64,000 nt of DNA, from positions 992,001-1,056,000 of the forward strand of contig JACGCN010000010.1 in the NCBI GenBank assembly GCA_014905825.1. The letters run 5' to 3'. A program made the position numbers and the translations under genes. The notes under the pieces were generated by a model. The model worked only from the letters and a program-made list of their open reading frames with translations. It was not told the DNA's origin and did not search any database. The DNA is from Lyophyllum atratum (taxonomy: Eukaryota; Basidiomycota; Agaricomycetes; Agaricales; Lyophyllaceae). Every line of letters begins with the position of its first letter. Position 1 is the first letter of the stretch. Shown piece after piece: positions 21,420 through 32,301 of this stretch.

Positions 21420-23399
21420 ATGTCTGCCAACTCTACCATCAAAGAGCCCTGCGGTCTTGCGCCCGAGACAAAGCCGGTCGATCCGGCGGTGCTCGTCAGC
21501 ACCGATGATGGCAAGCACCGAGAGCACGCCGTCGTTACTAAAGTCGCCCAGCTTTGGGACAATGCCTCGGTATGTTGTCTATACTACTCGAAACGATTTC
21601 AATTTATGCCGGATTTCGTAGATCATCACCTACTCGTTCTTCGGCGGTACAGAGAATCAGAAGGACGCTGTCGATAAGGTCGCTGTCGAATGGTCCTACT
21701 ATGCCAACCTCAATTTCCTCCGCGAAGACGACAATGACAAGGAAGCCATGATTCGCATTGACTTCAAGCGTGGGGGGAGGTCCTGGAGCGCCGTCGGCAA
21801 AGGTGCCACCTCGATGCCGGAAGGAGAAATGACAATGAACCTTGGCTGGATTGAGGACTCTCCTGATGTCTCGGACAACAACCGTGGCACCATTCTCCAC
21901 GAGTGGGGCCACGCCCTCGGACTGATGCACCAGCATCAAAGCCCAGCCAGGGGCGGAGGTCTGACGCTCAAGCCCGAGGCGGTCTACAAGTACTATGGCG
22001 AGAAGCAACACTGGGACAGAAGTCTCGTCAAGTCGCAGATCCTCGACGTCTACAACGCTGACAACGTCTCCAACTACAGCAAACTCGACACCAAATCTAT
22101 CATGATGTACGTTGTTTGCAACTCCCCAGTTCAGTCGACTCATGGGCTTCTTAGGTACTTCATGCCGGCCGACATGAACGAGGAAGGAATCGAGGTCAAG
22201 GTTAACAATGCATTGACCGACATGGACAAGGCATACATGATCATCAACTACCCTCGCAACATCCCTAGCCGCCAAGCTGGCAAGGAGTGGACACTCAAGA
22301 AGGCCTTGGACATCGCCGGAGTTCCAGAGAGTGATCAGGAAGACATGTTAGGTGCTAAAAGCCACATTCCGACCTTGAGGAAATACTTCGCGGATTGGAA
22401 CCAGCAGGCCCGAGCCAAAGAACTTGGTAAGTTCCTATGCGTCATAAGTGTGTCAGAATGCCGATGCCCCCTTTAGCAGGATGGCCAAAAAAGCCTGTCC
22501 CTAAGCCCGTCGTTTCTGTACCTTCAACTGGAGTTCCTCTCACCGTAACCCCTGCCAATGACGACCTTGCGCGCATTCTAGCGCTTCTACTCGGTGGGTC
22601 TGGATACACTCAATCCACTGGCAAGCCCATCGGCCAGGCAACTCCCGCGCCTGGTGCCAAGGGCGGAGTTGCCGGTGTTGGAGTCGAGCAGGGACTTTGG
22701 TCAGGTCTTGTCAGTGTCCTCACACACCCCGTATTTCAGCAAGTTGTCGGAGGTGTCGTCAACCAGGTTCTGGGTCAGCACGGCCTCAACCCCACTTCAC
22801 TCGCTTCTCCCCGGGGTGTCCAAAACGGCCTCTGGTCTCCCCCATTCATCACTCCTCCATTCGTTTCGCCTTTGCGTGGTGTGCCCTTTCACCATGGCGT
22901 TGGCGCCTACGCGGCTCCCGAGGGAATACAACAAGGTCTCTGGTCCGGCTTCACGAGCATCCTCCAGCATCCATTGGCCCAGACGATGATCAAAGGAGCC
23001 GTCGACGCTGTCTTTACTCAGCATAGCATCAACCCTACCACTGCTGCTGATATTCAGCAAGGCCTCTTCTCCGATATTGGAGCCATTTTGAAAAGCCCCG
23101 TCGTCCACAAGGCATTGACAAGCGTTGTTGATACCATTCTCACCCAGCATGGACTGACACCCGTCACTGTTGCTCAGTATCCGGAAGTGCAGCAAGGCGT
23201 CTTCTCTGGCCTGGTCGATTTCCTGAAGAATCCCACCTTCCAGAGTGTTGTGAAGACGGTCATCAACGGTGCTCTCACTCAACGTGGCATCAACCCCGTG
23301 GCGGCGCCGGCCTCATCTCCCGATGCAGTGCAGCATGGATTGATCTCTATCCTTGGCTCACTCGTCGGCAGCCTCTTCCAGGCTAGGCTGGTAATATGA
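21420..23399 (+). CDS. Metzincin zinc metalloprotease with C-terminal tandem repeats, first part
   Basis: Exons 21420-21569, 21622-22106, 22155-22426 and 22477 onward join in phase. The protease carries the metzincin zinc site HEWGHALGLMH (H-E-x2-H-x2-G-x2-H) and, downstream, SIMMYF at the Met-turn position, split by the 48-nt intron. It resembles astacin/M12A-like fungal zincins. No N-terminal signal peptide is visible, so it may be cytosolic or leave the cell by another route. After a Pro-rich linker come about six imperfect repeats of about 45 residues: [VI]QQGL[WF]S..., a Pro, a hydrophobic helix-like stretch, then TQHGLNP. The frame ends at 23399 inside a MITE. The same array continues at 23935-25018. 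Confidence 0.75.
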
Positions 23400-23611
23400 T
23401 ATATCATTTACCTATGCTTGTAGATAGATCCGTGATACATGGGAGTCTACAATACTATATGATATATCACTCCCTCTGATCATCCTCACCTTGCTTTGAT
23501 TTACCTAAGCATTCCCACCCCCCTTCAATTGGCCTAAAGGTACTGTGCTGCCCCCGAGAATAGTATGATTGTGCCTCAAATGATTTCTATTGGGAGGGGC
23601 GCCCCGACACC

Positions 23612-23765
23612 CTAACCGGCCTAACCCAAAAACCCTAAAATAGAAACCCAACCTAACCTTGGCGTTGGTTCGGAGCTCTCCGAGATGACAAATATCCCTA
23701 CCCTAACCACCTAACCCCTAACCCTAACTGAACCCGAACCGGAAACACTAACCGAAACTCTAACC
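23612..23765. repeat. Degenerate CCCTAA telomere-like repeats
   Basis: CCCTAACC, CCTAACCC, ACCCTAAA, ACCTAACCCCTAACCCTAAC and related units. The basidiomycete telomere repeat is TTAGGG, so this is an interstitial telomere-like tract, diverged. Confidence 0.6.
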
Positions 23766-23811
23766 CCCGCCAAACTTAGGGCACGTGACCACGTGCCCTA
23801 AGTTTGGCGGG
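23766..23811. repeat. Perfect 22-bp inverted repeat with 2-base loop
   Basis: Left arm CCCGCCAAACTTAGGGCACG plus TG (23766-23787), spacer AC, right arm 23790-23811 is its exact reverse complement. It would form a stable cruciform or hairpin. Confidence 0.85.
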
Positions 23812-23934
23812 CACGGCTTCGCCATGCCGAAATTGATGGAAGCGATATCGGCGACACCCCGTATTGTAGAGTTTGATGTATCACCGGTTCATCTACAAGC
23901 GTAGATATATGATATATCATAGTGCCAGCTGATG

Positions 23935-25018
23935 GTGCCTCTTCAGCATTAACCCATATGCCACCGGGGCAGCCCCCCTTGACGTTCAGCAGGGCTTGAA
24001 TCCCGATGTGCAACAGGGACTATTCTCCCTCCTTGGTTCGGTCCTCGGTAGCCCTATCGTTCACAAGGCCCTCACTGGAGTCATCGACAGTGTCCTCACC
24101 CAGCGCGGATTGAACCCTCAGACAACGGCTCAATACCCTGACATTCAGCAGGGTATCTGGACCAGCATCATCGGTGTCCTCCAGAAGCCAGAATTTTTGA
24201 AGATCGTGGGCTCGATTGTCAGTGGTGTGACCACGCAGCATGGGCTGAACTCCAAGCCGTCGACGGGTGATCACGCTGAAATTCAGCAAGGCATCTTCTC
24301 CGGCGTCGTCAATGTCTTCAAAAACCCCTTGTTCCAGCAGATTGCAGGCAGCGTTGTCGACAGCTTCCTGACTCAGCGTGGCCTGCATCCCAGTGCACCC
24401 GCCGACGTCCAGCAGGGCATCATCTCCGACCTGGGATCCGCTTTGAACCACCCCTTGGTTTGCCAGACCTTGAAAAGCTTGATCGACGGAGCTCTCGTCC
24501 AGCGTGGGTTGAACCTGGCTCTTCAGACCCCCGAGATCCAGCAGGGCATTTGGAGCACTCTTGGCAAAGTTTTCAGCAGCCCCATTACCAAACAGATCAT
24601 AGGAACCGCCGCCAATGCCGCCGCCAGTCTCTTGTCCCAGAACGCTCTGAATCCCAACGCTGCCGTGGAACAAGGCCTCTTCTTCGGTCCTGGCCCAATC
24701 TTAGCTGTGAGTAGACCTTGCCTTTACCTTGGTAGACGCCAATTTATGTGACTGATGCCGTTCCCACAGCATGGCTTGAACTCCCAACACCCTGACATTC
24801 AGCAAGGCCTCGTTTCTGGCGTCCTCGGTTTCGTGAAGACTCCCCTCTTCCAGCAGGTTCTAGGCACTATCGTCAACGGTGTTTTCGCCCAACACGGTCT
24901 CAACCCGACATCCCCGGGTACTTCTACTCAGTATGGCCTTTACCCGACAGCCATTACCGCCATGACCCCTCCGGGCGTTGAGCACGGCCTGTTGGGTCTG
25001 CTCTTGAACTTCCTGTGA
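23935..25018 (+). CDS. Tandem-repeat C-terminal part of the metzincin gene (or separate remnant)
   Basis: The frame opens at about 23935 (INPYATGAAP) just after a possible acceptor CTTCAG. It continues to a 63-nt intron (24707-24769, GTGAGT/CACAG, phase 0) and ends at a stop at 25016. It holds seven or eight more repeats of the same unit as 22690-23390 ([VI]QQG[IL][FW]S...P...TQRGLNP). The best donor before the MITE (GTAATA, 23391) is not in phase with the acceptor after it, so the reading frame of the protease is probably broken between the two parts. Whether this half is still translated, by another splice or start, cannot be told from the sequence. Confidence 0.6.
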
Positions 25019-25109
25019 TCCAAGCGGTATCGCGCTCGCTAGTGTTTTGCATCATACTGCTCTCTGTGCCCCGTCAGGTCTGTTATTGTCGACCTCCACT
25101 GTCCTTACC

Positions 25110-25450
25110 GATATACCCATGGACTATCATTGTTTCTGTCGACTGTATAGTATCGTCACCAGCGATTCAAACATGGCACACACTCCTTTATCCCCTATAT
25201 TTGAGAATCCGTTATCCCTAGCCGAACTCTCCTCACACTCCTTGACGTTTCGTTATCCCCTCTCCTCGACTTTTACACTGGATATACCCATGGGCTTACA
25301 GTTGTTTCTGCCGACTGTATAGTATCGTCACCAGCGATTAACATGGCACACGCTCCTTTATCCCCTATATTTGAGACTCCCTTACCCCTAGCTGAACTCT
25401 CCTCACACTCCTTGACGTTTCGTTATCCCCTCTCCTGGACTTTTGCACTG
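25110..25450. repeat. Tandem duplication, about 171-bp unit, two copies
   Basis: GATATACCCATGG, GACTGTATAGTATCGTCACC, CTCCTTTATCCCCTATATTT and GACGTTTCGTTATCCCCTCT occur in the same order from 25110 and again from 25281. It lies in the 3' flank of the repeat protein gene and is non-coding. Confidence 0.8.
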
Positions 25451-25922
25451 CCATTGCCACACTCTTTGACTGGTATTTCAAATTCTCCGCTTACATGGAC
25501 CCTCCTCCGCCTTTGGTTATTTTAATGTTAATATCGTACTTATTTTATTGCTCATATTGTTTCCATTTCACTTGTTGATATAGAGACCGAATCCATCCAT
25601 ACTGTCGATGCGACTTTTTCCAAATCTCGTTCCGCGTCAATTGGAAAATGTCCAAAAACAAAGTGGCTCAAGTCGGGAACTTGACGAGAAGTGAAAGGAA
25701 TTTTTTATGAGCTTGGTATAACTACAAAGATGGAGGTATGGAATGTCCGAGATGTCTGTGAGGTGAGGGTATAGGTAAATGTCCGATGCATATGATGATA
25801 GTGATATAGGTCAATGTCCATGAGCATGAGACTGATAATACAATGATGATGATGTCCATGAGCATGAGACTGGCAATGCAATGATGATGATGTCTTTGAA
25901 ACATGCCTGAGACTCTACACTC
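25451..25922. other. Intergenic, short ATG/ATGATG-rich duplication
   Basis: No gene seen. Between about 25812 and 25892, ATGATGATGTCCATGAGCAT-type sequence with GAGACTG is repeated twice at about 45-base spacing. Confidence 0.5.
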
Positions 25923-26747
25923 TCACAAACGACGACGAATGCGGAGAAGGGCTTTCGCCTTCTTTGTCATCCGCTTGAACTTCGTCGCCTTCTTGTTAGA
26001 AGAGTGAGCTAGCGCGTCCGGAACACCCGCATCTTGTTCCACCACGGAAACGTCAACCTCTGCCTCCACAACCGTGACCTCGGCCTCAACTTTGTCCTCG
26101 ACCTTAGTGCAGGTATGTGGGACAAAATAGGAGTCGGCCCCTAGGTTGAGGGAATCACGGCGGTGGTGGAAGGGAGTGGCGATGGTGGTAGCGAAGTGTT
26201 CCGTGAGCCGTCTGGCCGGGAGCGACATGCGGCGAGCATAGGGTCGAACTCGAGCGAGACTGGGCGACACCATCATCTTTACGGGGGCAGCGAGCTTCGA
26301 GAATGGGTTGGAGAATTTAATAGGAGTTCTGTCAACCACTGCAGAAGGGGTGTCAAAAGACAGATATTAGGGCCTGTTCAATGAGCATATAACGGTGGGG
26401 GGTACTTACATTCCTCGCCCACGTCCTTCGGGTCATTCGACTCTTCCGCATTCTCTGATGCGATATCTACGAAGGTGGATGTGGTTGAGATGAGTGAATG
26501 GATGCTAATTTGTTTAGCACGGATTTGACGCACGGGCATCTTTGGCGCCATCGAAGGGCATAGCCAGAAGATAAAGAGAGCAATGATGCTCTATTATATG
26601 CGGGTGGATGTGCGGATGTGATCAGAATGAATATGCGGAGGCTTTGAAGGATTTAAGACATACCGCAATGACCTGTGCGTAAGCCGGAACGCGGGAGATG
26701 AATTGGATGATGATGGGAAGGCGTTGTTCGACGAGGATAGTAGACAT
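25923..26747 (-). CDS. Small protein with one predicted membrane segment and basic tail
   Basis: Three exons join in phase: 26747-26664, 26590-26410 and 26338-25923 (introns of 73 and 71 nt), giving 226 residues. The start MSTILVEQRLPII is the only good Met. A hydrophobic segment straddles the first intron junction (ending SIIALFIFWLCPSMA, about residues 29-43), so the protein is probably a single-pass membrane protein or carries a late signal anchor. It is followed by polar sequence, a Val/Glu-rich acidic stretch and a strongly basic C-terminus (KKATKFKRMTKKAKALLRIRRR). I do not recognise the family. Confidence 0.6.
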
Positions 26748-28080
26748 TCTGAGAAGATGTGTTCAAGTACGAGTTATGCGTGTGTGTGGTGGTGGTAGTG
26801 GGTGGTTATGGATGTTATGCAGTTTTGGCAGAATTGGGGGGGTTTTTATAGCGCACCGGCAATTGCCATCGCGAATATGTGGGTCGGTATGAGACTCTCC
26901 TATTGCCCCTAACCTCCTTTTATGCGCCATGGAGGCATTTTTCTCCCAAGTACAGTCAGTCCACTACGGATGCAATTGGCGATTGTGGAACGGAACGGCG
27001 GAGGCAAAGCGGAGGCAGATCATTGTTGGTAGGTGTGGACGCGTTGTTTCGTGTTCCCGTCGGAAGCAAATATATGATCAGATTCCGAGCGGGAGCAAAT
27101 GCCGACAGCCGCCAGGCGACGGCTTGCGATCAGGATGGGTCCAGTAGGGTCTAAGTAGTAGTGGTGGGTGCTGATACACGGCCTGCTCCTCCATCGGGTT
27201 ACACAGGCAGCGTTACCAATAGGGATACTCGGGGAGGCGCGAATGCCAAACGACGAAAACTTGAATTATGCGAGCTGGGAGCAGGAATACAACCGAAGCA
27301 GGGGAAGGTCTGTAAGTAAATAAACTTCTGAACATATTATGATATCTCCGAATGTAAGTATTACCAAGTGGGACTCCTGGTGGAATAAGATACGGATGGG
27401 GGATATAAGGTGTCGGAGATTATTGTGAATATTGATCATGGGACGCAGAAAGAATGTAACGTGGCGGGGGTAGATGGCCTGATGGTTTCCGGTCGGTGGT
27501 GGTGGATACGCACAAGGCCTCAGTTCTGTCCTTTCATTTCGGGACACCGTCGCATCGCATGGCCAACAGCTAGAATCCAGGTTGTAGATTAGAAATTGTG
27601 TGCCATGTGAAACGAGCTTGATCACACACCTTCACCTAGGGAGTGGCCGTCAACGCCCCCATGCTCGTATGAATGACAGCCGGGCCTCGATCGTGGGTTT
27701 GGCCTTGAATTGGACGTCACAATCGTCGAAATGTCGCATCCGCAAACGTTTTGTAGTTCCCAGTTGAAAGGAGGTAGGTAAGTTAATCATTAGTGCGACT
27801 TCCATCGGCGTTGGGCGCGTGTGTTAGTATTACTTGTGGAGTTAAGTTAGATTCCTGGGTCCAGTTTGCTTCGCGTCTAATTCTAAATGCCAGATGCCTT
27901 GTAAGTTTTCGCAAAGATTTTGGAAATAATTCACGCACCGTTTACTACCAAGTTCCCCTCAGCCTCTTCTCTCGAATGCTTGGTCATTTGGCCACAACCG
28001 AGCCGATACGGACTCTGCATCAGAATTCTTTACATAGACGGAGCTATGACCGGAGGCCGCGAAAAGTAGATGCCAGTACA
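26748..28080. other. Intergenic, nothing recognised
   Basis: About 1.3 kb with only short frames that lack splice support or family resemblance. Confidence 0.5.
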
Positions 28081-29340
28081 TCAGAACCCTCCCCAGTCAT
28101 TGAATTCCTGTGAGATCACGGCCTGACTATTAGCCCAGTCCCGGATCGCTTTCACATTCTCCGGCGTCGCGCCTTGCATTGTCATCTGCATCAGCTCAGT
28201 CCCGGAAAATGGGAAGGGTGTCTGCATCAGCCGCACTCCTAGAAAATGTATGTAATTGAACATGGGATGCACTTCCAAAGGGCGCGATGACGTACCGTCA
28301 AGGTGATTTTCACCTACTCCGGGATCGGATGACTGCAGCTTAGGCTCGGGCTCTGTAGACACACTCCCAAGATATGGCTTATCCACGTCCATGCTGGCGT
28401 CGGTTTCTTGACGTTTATCCCCGTCATGGCCCTTCACTTCGTCCATGCCATCTTCTGCTGTTGTCTTGATCCCATTCTCATTCTCTCCCTCCCCCTCACC
28501 TTCCTCATCATCATCCTCAGAGCCAGAATCCGGCGGTCTCACGTAGCGTCTCTGAGTCCCCCACCCCTTCGGCTGCACGAGGAACAGCTTCTTCTCCAGA
28601 GCTCGTATCCTCCGCCTCTTCATCTTATTCTTATCCCGCAACATATCGCGCTCCGCCTCGACCGCATCGCACCGTTCCTCCCACGCATGCAGCGCCTTCC
28701 TATGCCCCGTCAAGTACTCCGCAAACGCCGGAATGAACGCATCCGGGACCTCCAGCTGCGCTGTCGTGCTTGAGCTTGAGGCGTCTCCATCAGCAGCCTG
28801 GGCCAAGTGTAACGCAAGCTGGCGTAGCAGCCGCGCGCTCTCCTCGTCGATCTGGGATAGCATCGCTGGATCCGCTGGACCTTCCAGGACATTCGAACTA
28901 CTCGCGCTCTTGCCCTTTGCTGCCGCCGCCTCCATCTCCAGCTCCCGTACGCGCGCCATGAGCTTGTTCTGCGCCTCCTCCGCGCCGGCGCGGAACCGCT
29001 GGAAACGCCCCTCGAGGTCCATCAGCTGCGCCTTGTGCCGTGCATCATTCTTCTCCCTTTCCTCGTCAAAGAGCGCGAGCAGCTGCTCCGTGCCCGTGAC
29101 GATGGCGCTGGAGGCGCGCGTCTGGGATCTCGGTCTGGGTGGCTTCGGAAGGTGGGGTTGGGGTTGGGATTGGGAGGAGAGGGTGATGGGTGTGATGGGG
29201 CGGGACTGGGACTGGCTCTTGGATTTCGAGCGGGAGGTGGAGCGGGAAGGGGGTTGAGAGGGGAGACTGCTGCCGGGGGTTGGATGTCCCTGGAGCGGGT
29301 TTGAGAGTGAAGAACTGGATGTGGGTCTTGACATGGCCAT
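28081..29340 (-). CDS. Coiled-coil protein, function unknown
   Basis: A single open frame of 419 codons from MAMSRPT. Residues 1-75 are Ser/Pro/Gln-rich low complexity. About residues 80-145 and 225-260 are charged heptad-like coiled coils (EEREKNDARHKAQLMDLEGR; a basic KNKMKRRRIRALEKK segment). An acidic DDDEEGEGEGE tract and a conserved-looking C-terminal module follow (MQTPFPFSGTELMQM...NVKAIRDWANSQ). A possible in-frame intron, GTACGT to TTCTAG at about 28235-28297, would remove 21 residues before GVRLMQ. It could be a nuclear or cytoskeletal scaffold, but no family is recognised. Confidence 0.65.
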   Translation of the reverse strand: MAMSRPTSSSSLSNPLQGHPTPGSSLPSQPPSRSTSRSKSKSQSQSRPITPITLSSQSQPQPHLPKPPRPRSQTRASSAIVTGTEQLLALFDEEREKNDARHKAQLMDLEGRFQRFRAGAEEAQNKLMARVRELEMEAAAAKGKSASSSNVLEGPADPAMLSQIDEESARLLRQLALHLAQAADGDASSSSTTAQLEVPDAFIPAFAEYLTGHRKALHAWEERCDAVEAERDMLRDKNKMKRRRIRALEKKLFLVQPKGWGTQRRYVRPPDSGSEDDDEEGEGEGENENGIKTTAEDGMDEVKGHDGDKRQETDASMDVDKPYLGSVSTEPEPKLQSSDPGVGENHLDGTSSRPLEVHPMFNYIHFLGVRLMQTPFPFSGTELMQMTMQGATPENVKAIRDWANSQAVISQEFNDWGGF

Positions 29341-29844
29341 GGGTCAGTGTGCTGTATTCTGTGTCATTTCAGAGTTAGTAGTCCAAGCGAAGAATCATCG
29401 CGTGCAAATCGGCGCTGCTAGAAAAGTATTGTTTGGCAATTGCGTCTGAAACATACACAGATCATCTCCGAGGAAGTTCGCCCGTCTCGTCCACACTTCG
29501 ATACTTACCAAGTCGAAGCGACCAAAGAACATCGAACAATATTTGGTTGTCATCTGACGGGCGCTGCACATGGTAGAGAAAATCGCGCTGTCACCCCAAC
29601 GCCTTCCAAGCCACCAACGTGTCGTTATGCCATTTGCCACTGAAAGGCCGATATTCAATTCTGATGATGGCTACATACATAGCGCGGTATGCATCTTATG
29701 TATGCTCCACAGATGCATATGAATGGTTGTGAGGTATCATGCGATTGCAAATAAGTAACTAAACATGTGATGATCAAAGATGATGGTACAACAACAGCGC
29801 TCCCTTCCTTTTCCCCTAGTAGTGGTAAACAAAAGCTAAACAGC
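29341..29844. other. Intergenic between convergently and divergently placed genes
   Basis: About 500 bases holding the 5' flank of the coiled-coil gene and the 3' flank of the M35 gene. No gene seen. Confidence 0.5.
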
Positions 29845-31064
29845 TTAAGACTGAGCGGGGTTGTTCTCAGCGAAGTACTCGTGGTTGTCAGCGTTGAAGA
29901 CGGCGTTGTCGGGGTTGCTGATCGCGAGCGACTTGGCGCCAGACTGGCCGTAGACGTAGTCCTGAGTACCACCGTTCTTGGTGAAGTGGGAGGACTCGTG
30001 GATGAGGGTTCCGGCCTAGAGTAGAAATAACACGTCAATAACCGGAGAGTGGGAAATACCGGGAGGGGGAGAACGTACGCGAGAGTCAGTGCCGGTGTTG
30101 GGGGCTTGCCAGAAGGCACCGCAGAGGTAGACGGTGCCGAAGGTGTCGGGGTAGACGTAGGCGTATGTGCCAGAGTCAGTGCACGTGCAGTCGTACCTGT
30201 ACCCGGAGAAGTTGTTGCCGCTGATCAGGTTGTAGTGGCTCGCGACGGTGGAGTGGCGCGAAGAGGTGTAGGTACCGAACCAGGTGGTGTACCGGGTGGT
30301 GGCAGAGGTGTGGGAGTTGGCGTACGAGGACGCGCTGGCGGCGTAGCTCTGGGCAGAGGAAGCCGCGGTGTTGAGCCCTGACTGTTGGGTGGAAGAGCAG
30401 CCGTTGAAGGTGGCGCGCTTCAGCTCAGCTGGGCGGACAACGGCGAGCTTGCCGAGGAGCTTGGCGTGGTGGGCCTCGCCGGTAGCGTGGAGGGGGACAG
30501 CCTTGTTGGCGGAGTCGACGATGTAGAAGAGGTTGTTGGCCTCGAAGGAGTAGGCACCCTCGCCGGACTTGCTGAAGTTGTAAGCCTCAGACACTGTTGG
30601 ATTATATGAGCAAAAAGCTTGTTTCTGATGTGAACGTAATACTTACAGTCGTGCTCGACCTGGACGGACTGGCCGGGGGCGAGAGTGGTGATGGCGTCCT
30701 TTCCGGCTGCGATGGCAGTGGCGGGAACGTATTTCACTTTGATACCAGTGAAGGCGGGTGCGGCGCCTGTGGCATCGGTGATCATGAAGGTGTCGGCGGG
30801 GAGTTTGGAGAGGGGGGAGTTGGGGTGGTTGAGGATCCTCAGGATCTCGTCACCGGTGTTGGTAACGGTCGTGGTGACCTTGAGGTTGTTGACATCAGTC
30901 ACTGCCTCGGGACCTGCGAGTCATATGAAGGATGAGCATATGTAGCTTGGAACAATGGTAGGTTACGTACCAGCAACCTTGACGGAGAGGCCGGGTGCTG
31001 CTGAAACGGCGACGGCCGAGGCAACGAGGGCGACCAAGGTGGCACGGAGAGAGCTGGAGAACAT
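29845..31064 (-). CDS. Secreted M35 metalloendopeptidase (deuterolysin / peptidyl-Lys type)
   Basis: Four exons join in phase: 31064-30971, 30913-30647, 30593-30079 and 30015-29845, for 348 residues. The N-terminus MFSSSLRATLVALVASAVAV is a signal peptide. A propeptide-like beta domain follows, then the catalytic domain with zinc motif HESSH and the aspzincin GTQDYVYG motif supplying the third ligand Asp. Cys residues in DCTCTD and YLCG fit the conserved disulfides. The family cleaves proteins outside the cell, often before Lys; the ending AENNPAQS matches fungal members as I recall them. TATA-like CTATAAATT lies about 80 bases upstream (31145), consistent with a regulated secreted enzyme. 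Confidence 0.93.
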
Positions 31065-31139
31065 TGTGCAGAAGAAGAGTGACTGGGAGGGAGACTGAAG
31101 ATACACCGGGGAGTGATAGGTAAGTTGAGCATTGCTTCT

Positions 31140-31150
31140 ACCAATTTATA
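31140..31150 (-). promoter_or_regulatory. TATA box of M35 protease gene
   Basis: On the minus strand GCTATAAATTGG, about 80 bases before the ATG at 31064. Confidence 0.5.
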
Positions 31151-32301
31151 GCACGTCTTCGGCTGGGCGTTTGGCGGAGGATAAGGAGACCATGATTGTG
31201 CACAGGTGGTTGGTAGAGCAAGATGACGAGTGATAATGTGCGTCGCGACACCATATGATCGCTGTACGCGTGATAAAGAGGTTCTTCAGCTGCATCCGAC
31301 GCGAGATGGTCATCAGGAAGCTATTAATAGGAGCGTTTGGTCCCATTAAAGAAGCAAATCTTGAAATGTACCTCGAGGTAAGATGATGATGCTGTCGTCG
31401 CCTTGATGGCCTGGCTACGCGCCTCAGTTGACTGTTAGAAGGTCTCAAGAATGGACGGAGGTACATGGTCCCAGTTCAAGATAAGAACCCTGGAATGATA
31501 ATCACTGGGGACACGTTGGCCAGTTGGAATGGAGGTTAGATAAGCCAGATTTCACAGAAGCCATGCGATGGAGAAGACATGAAGAGATGCAAGCTGTTAC
31601 CCGGTTGATCGACCGGCTAATTGTATCAACGCACGCGCATACACAAAGCCAAGAGAACGTTCAAATGGTTCAAAGAGTCGAACGCGCGGGCAAGTTGGAA
31701 TTATGCTGATAAGTGAGATCCGTACCCGGATCCCGCAATATTGCATAGATTGGATTTGCGCCATACCGCCATGCACGTGTGCGATTTTGCACACTGCACC
31801 AATCTGTCAACGAGTGAGTTCTGTCAGTGATTCTTGCGAAGAAAGGGAGGAAACGTTGTATTCGCCTGATATAGACGTGGCACCACACATACGCCGAAGC
31901 CGGCGATATGATCGACTCTGAGAAGTCAGAAAAAGTACAACATGATCAAGGGGGTGGTGCAGTTCAACGCTGGCCCCGTGAGTGCGGTGTCGATGTACCG
32001 ATCGAACAGAGATCGGAAGGCAAAACGCATTCTGGTGAGGTGCGTATGATCACAAACTTGTGTGTTGTAAATATTGAAAGATGTGCTGCGATTTCAAGCG
32101 ATGTTCCGACTCTATACACTGTGGGCGCAGGCGCGTCGCTCGACATGGGAGAAGGAGAGGAGTGGCCCAGAGGAGACGCGCGTTGTTTGCTGTGGTGCGT
32201 GACCGTGTGAAGTTGGAGTGGAACGCGTTGTTCGGTTGAGTGGCGATTTGGCATCCGTCCTGAAGGCAGCTTGGGGCCTCGCCAATCTGTGTCTGCAGGC
32301 C
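31151..32301. other. Intergenic between divergent M35 and Num1-like genes
   Basis: About 1.15 kb with short frames only; the open frame beginning at 32218 is the 5' extension of the next gene. Presumably holds both promoters. Confidence 0.45.

Larger units (their letters stand above)
23393..23921. mobile_element. MITE-like element with telomere-like repeats and hairpin
   Basis: About 530 bp with roughly 65-bp terminal inverted repeats. The left end (ATGATATATCAT, GCTTGTAGAT, GTGATACAT, TCTACAATAC, 23395-23455) is found inverted and in the same order at 23865-23921. The interior has many degenerate CCTAAC/CCCTAA units (about 23615-23765) and a perfect 22-bp-arm palindrome (23766-23811). No ORF. 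It lies within the repeat-coding region and ends the upstream frame. Confidence 0.8.

Noticed and set aside
23605..23780. True telomere or chromosome end
   Set aside because: The CCCTAA units are degenerate, lie inside a bounded inverted-repeat element and have genes on both sides.
24020..24673. 217-codon minus-strand frame
   Set aside because: It is the shadow of the tandem-repeat coding sequence on the plus strand, which explains the codon pattern and protein motif.
25800..25900. CRISPR-like short repeats
   Set aside because: Only two copies of an ATG-rich unit, in a eukaryotic genome.
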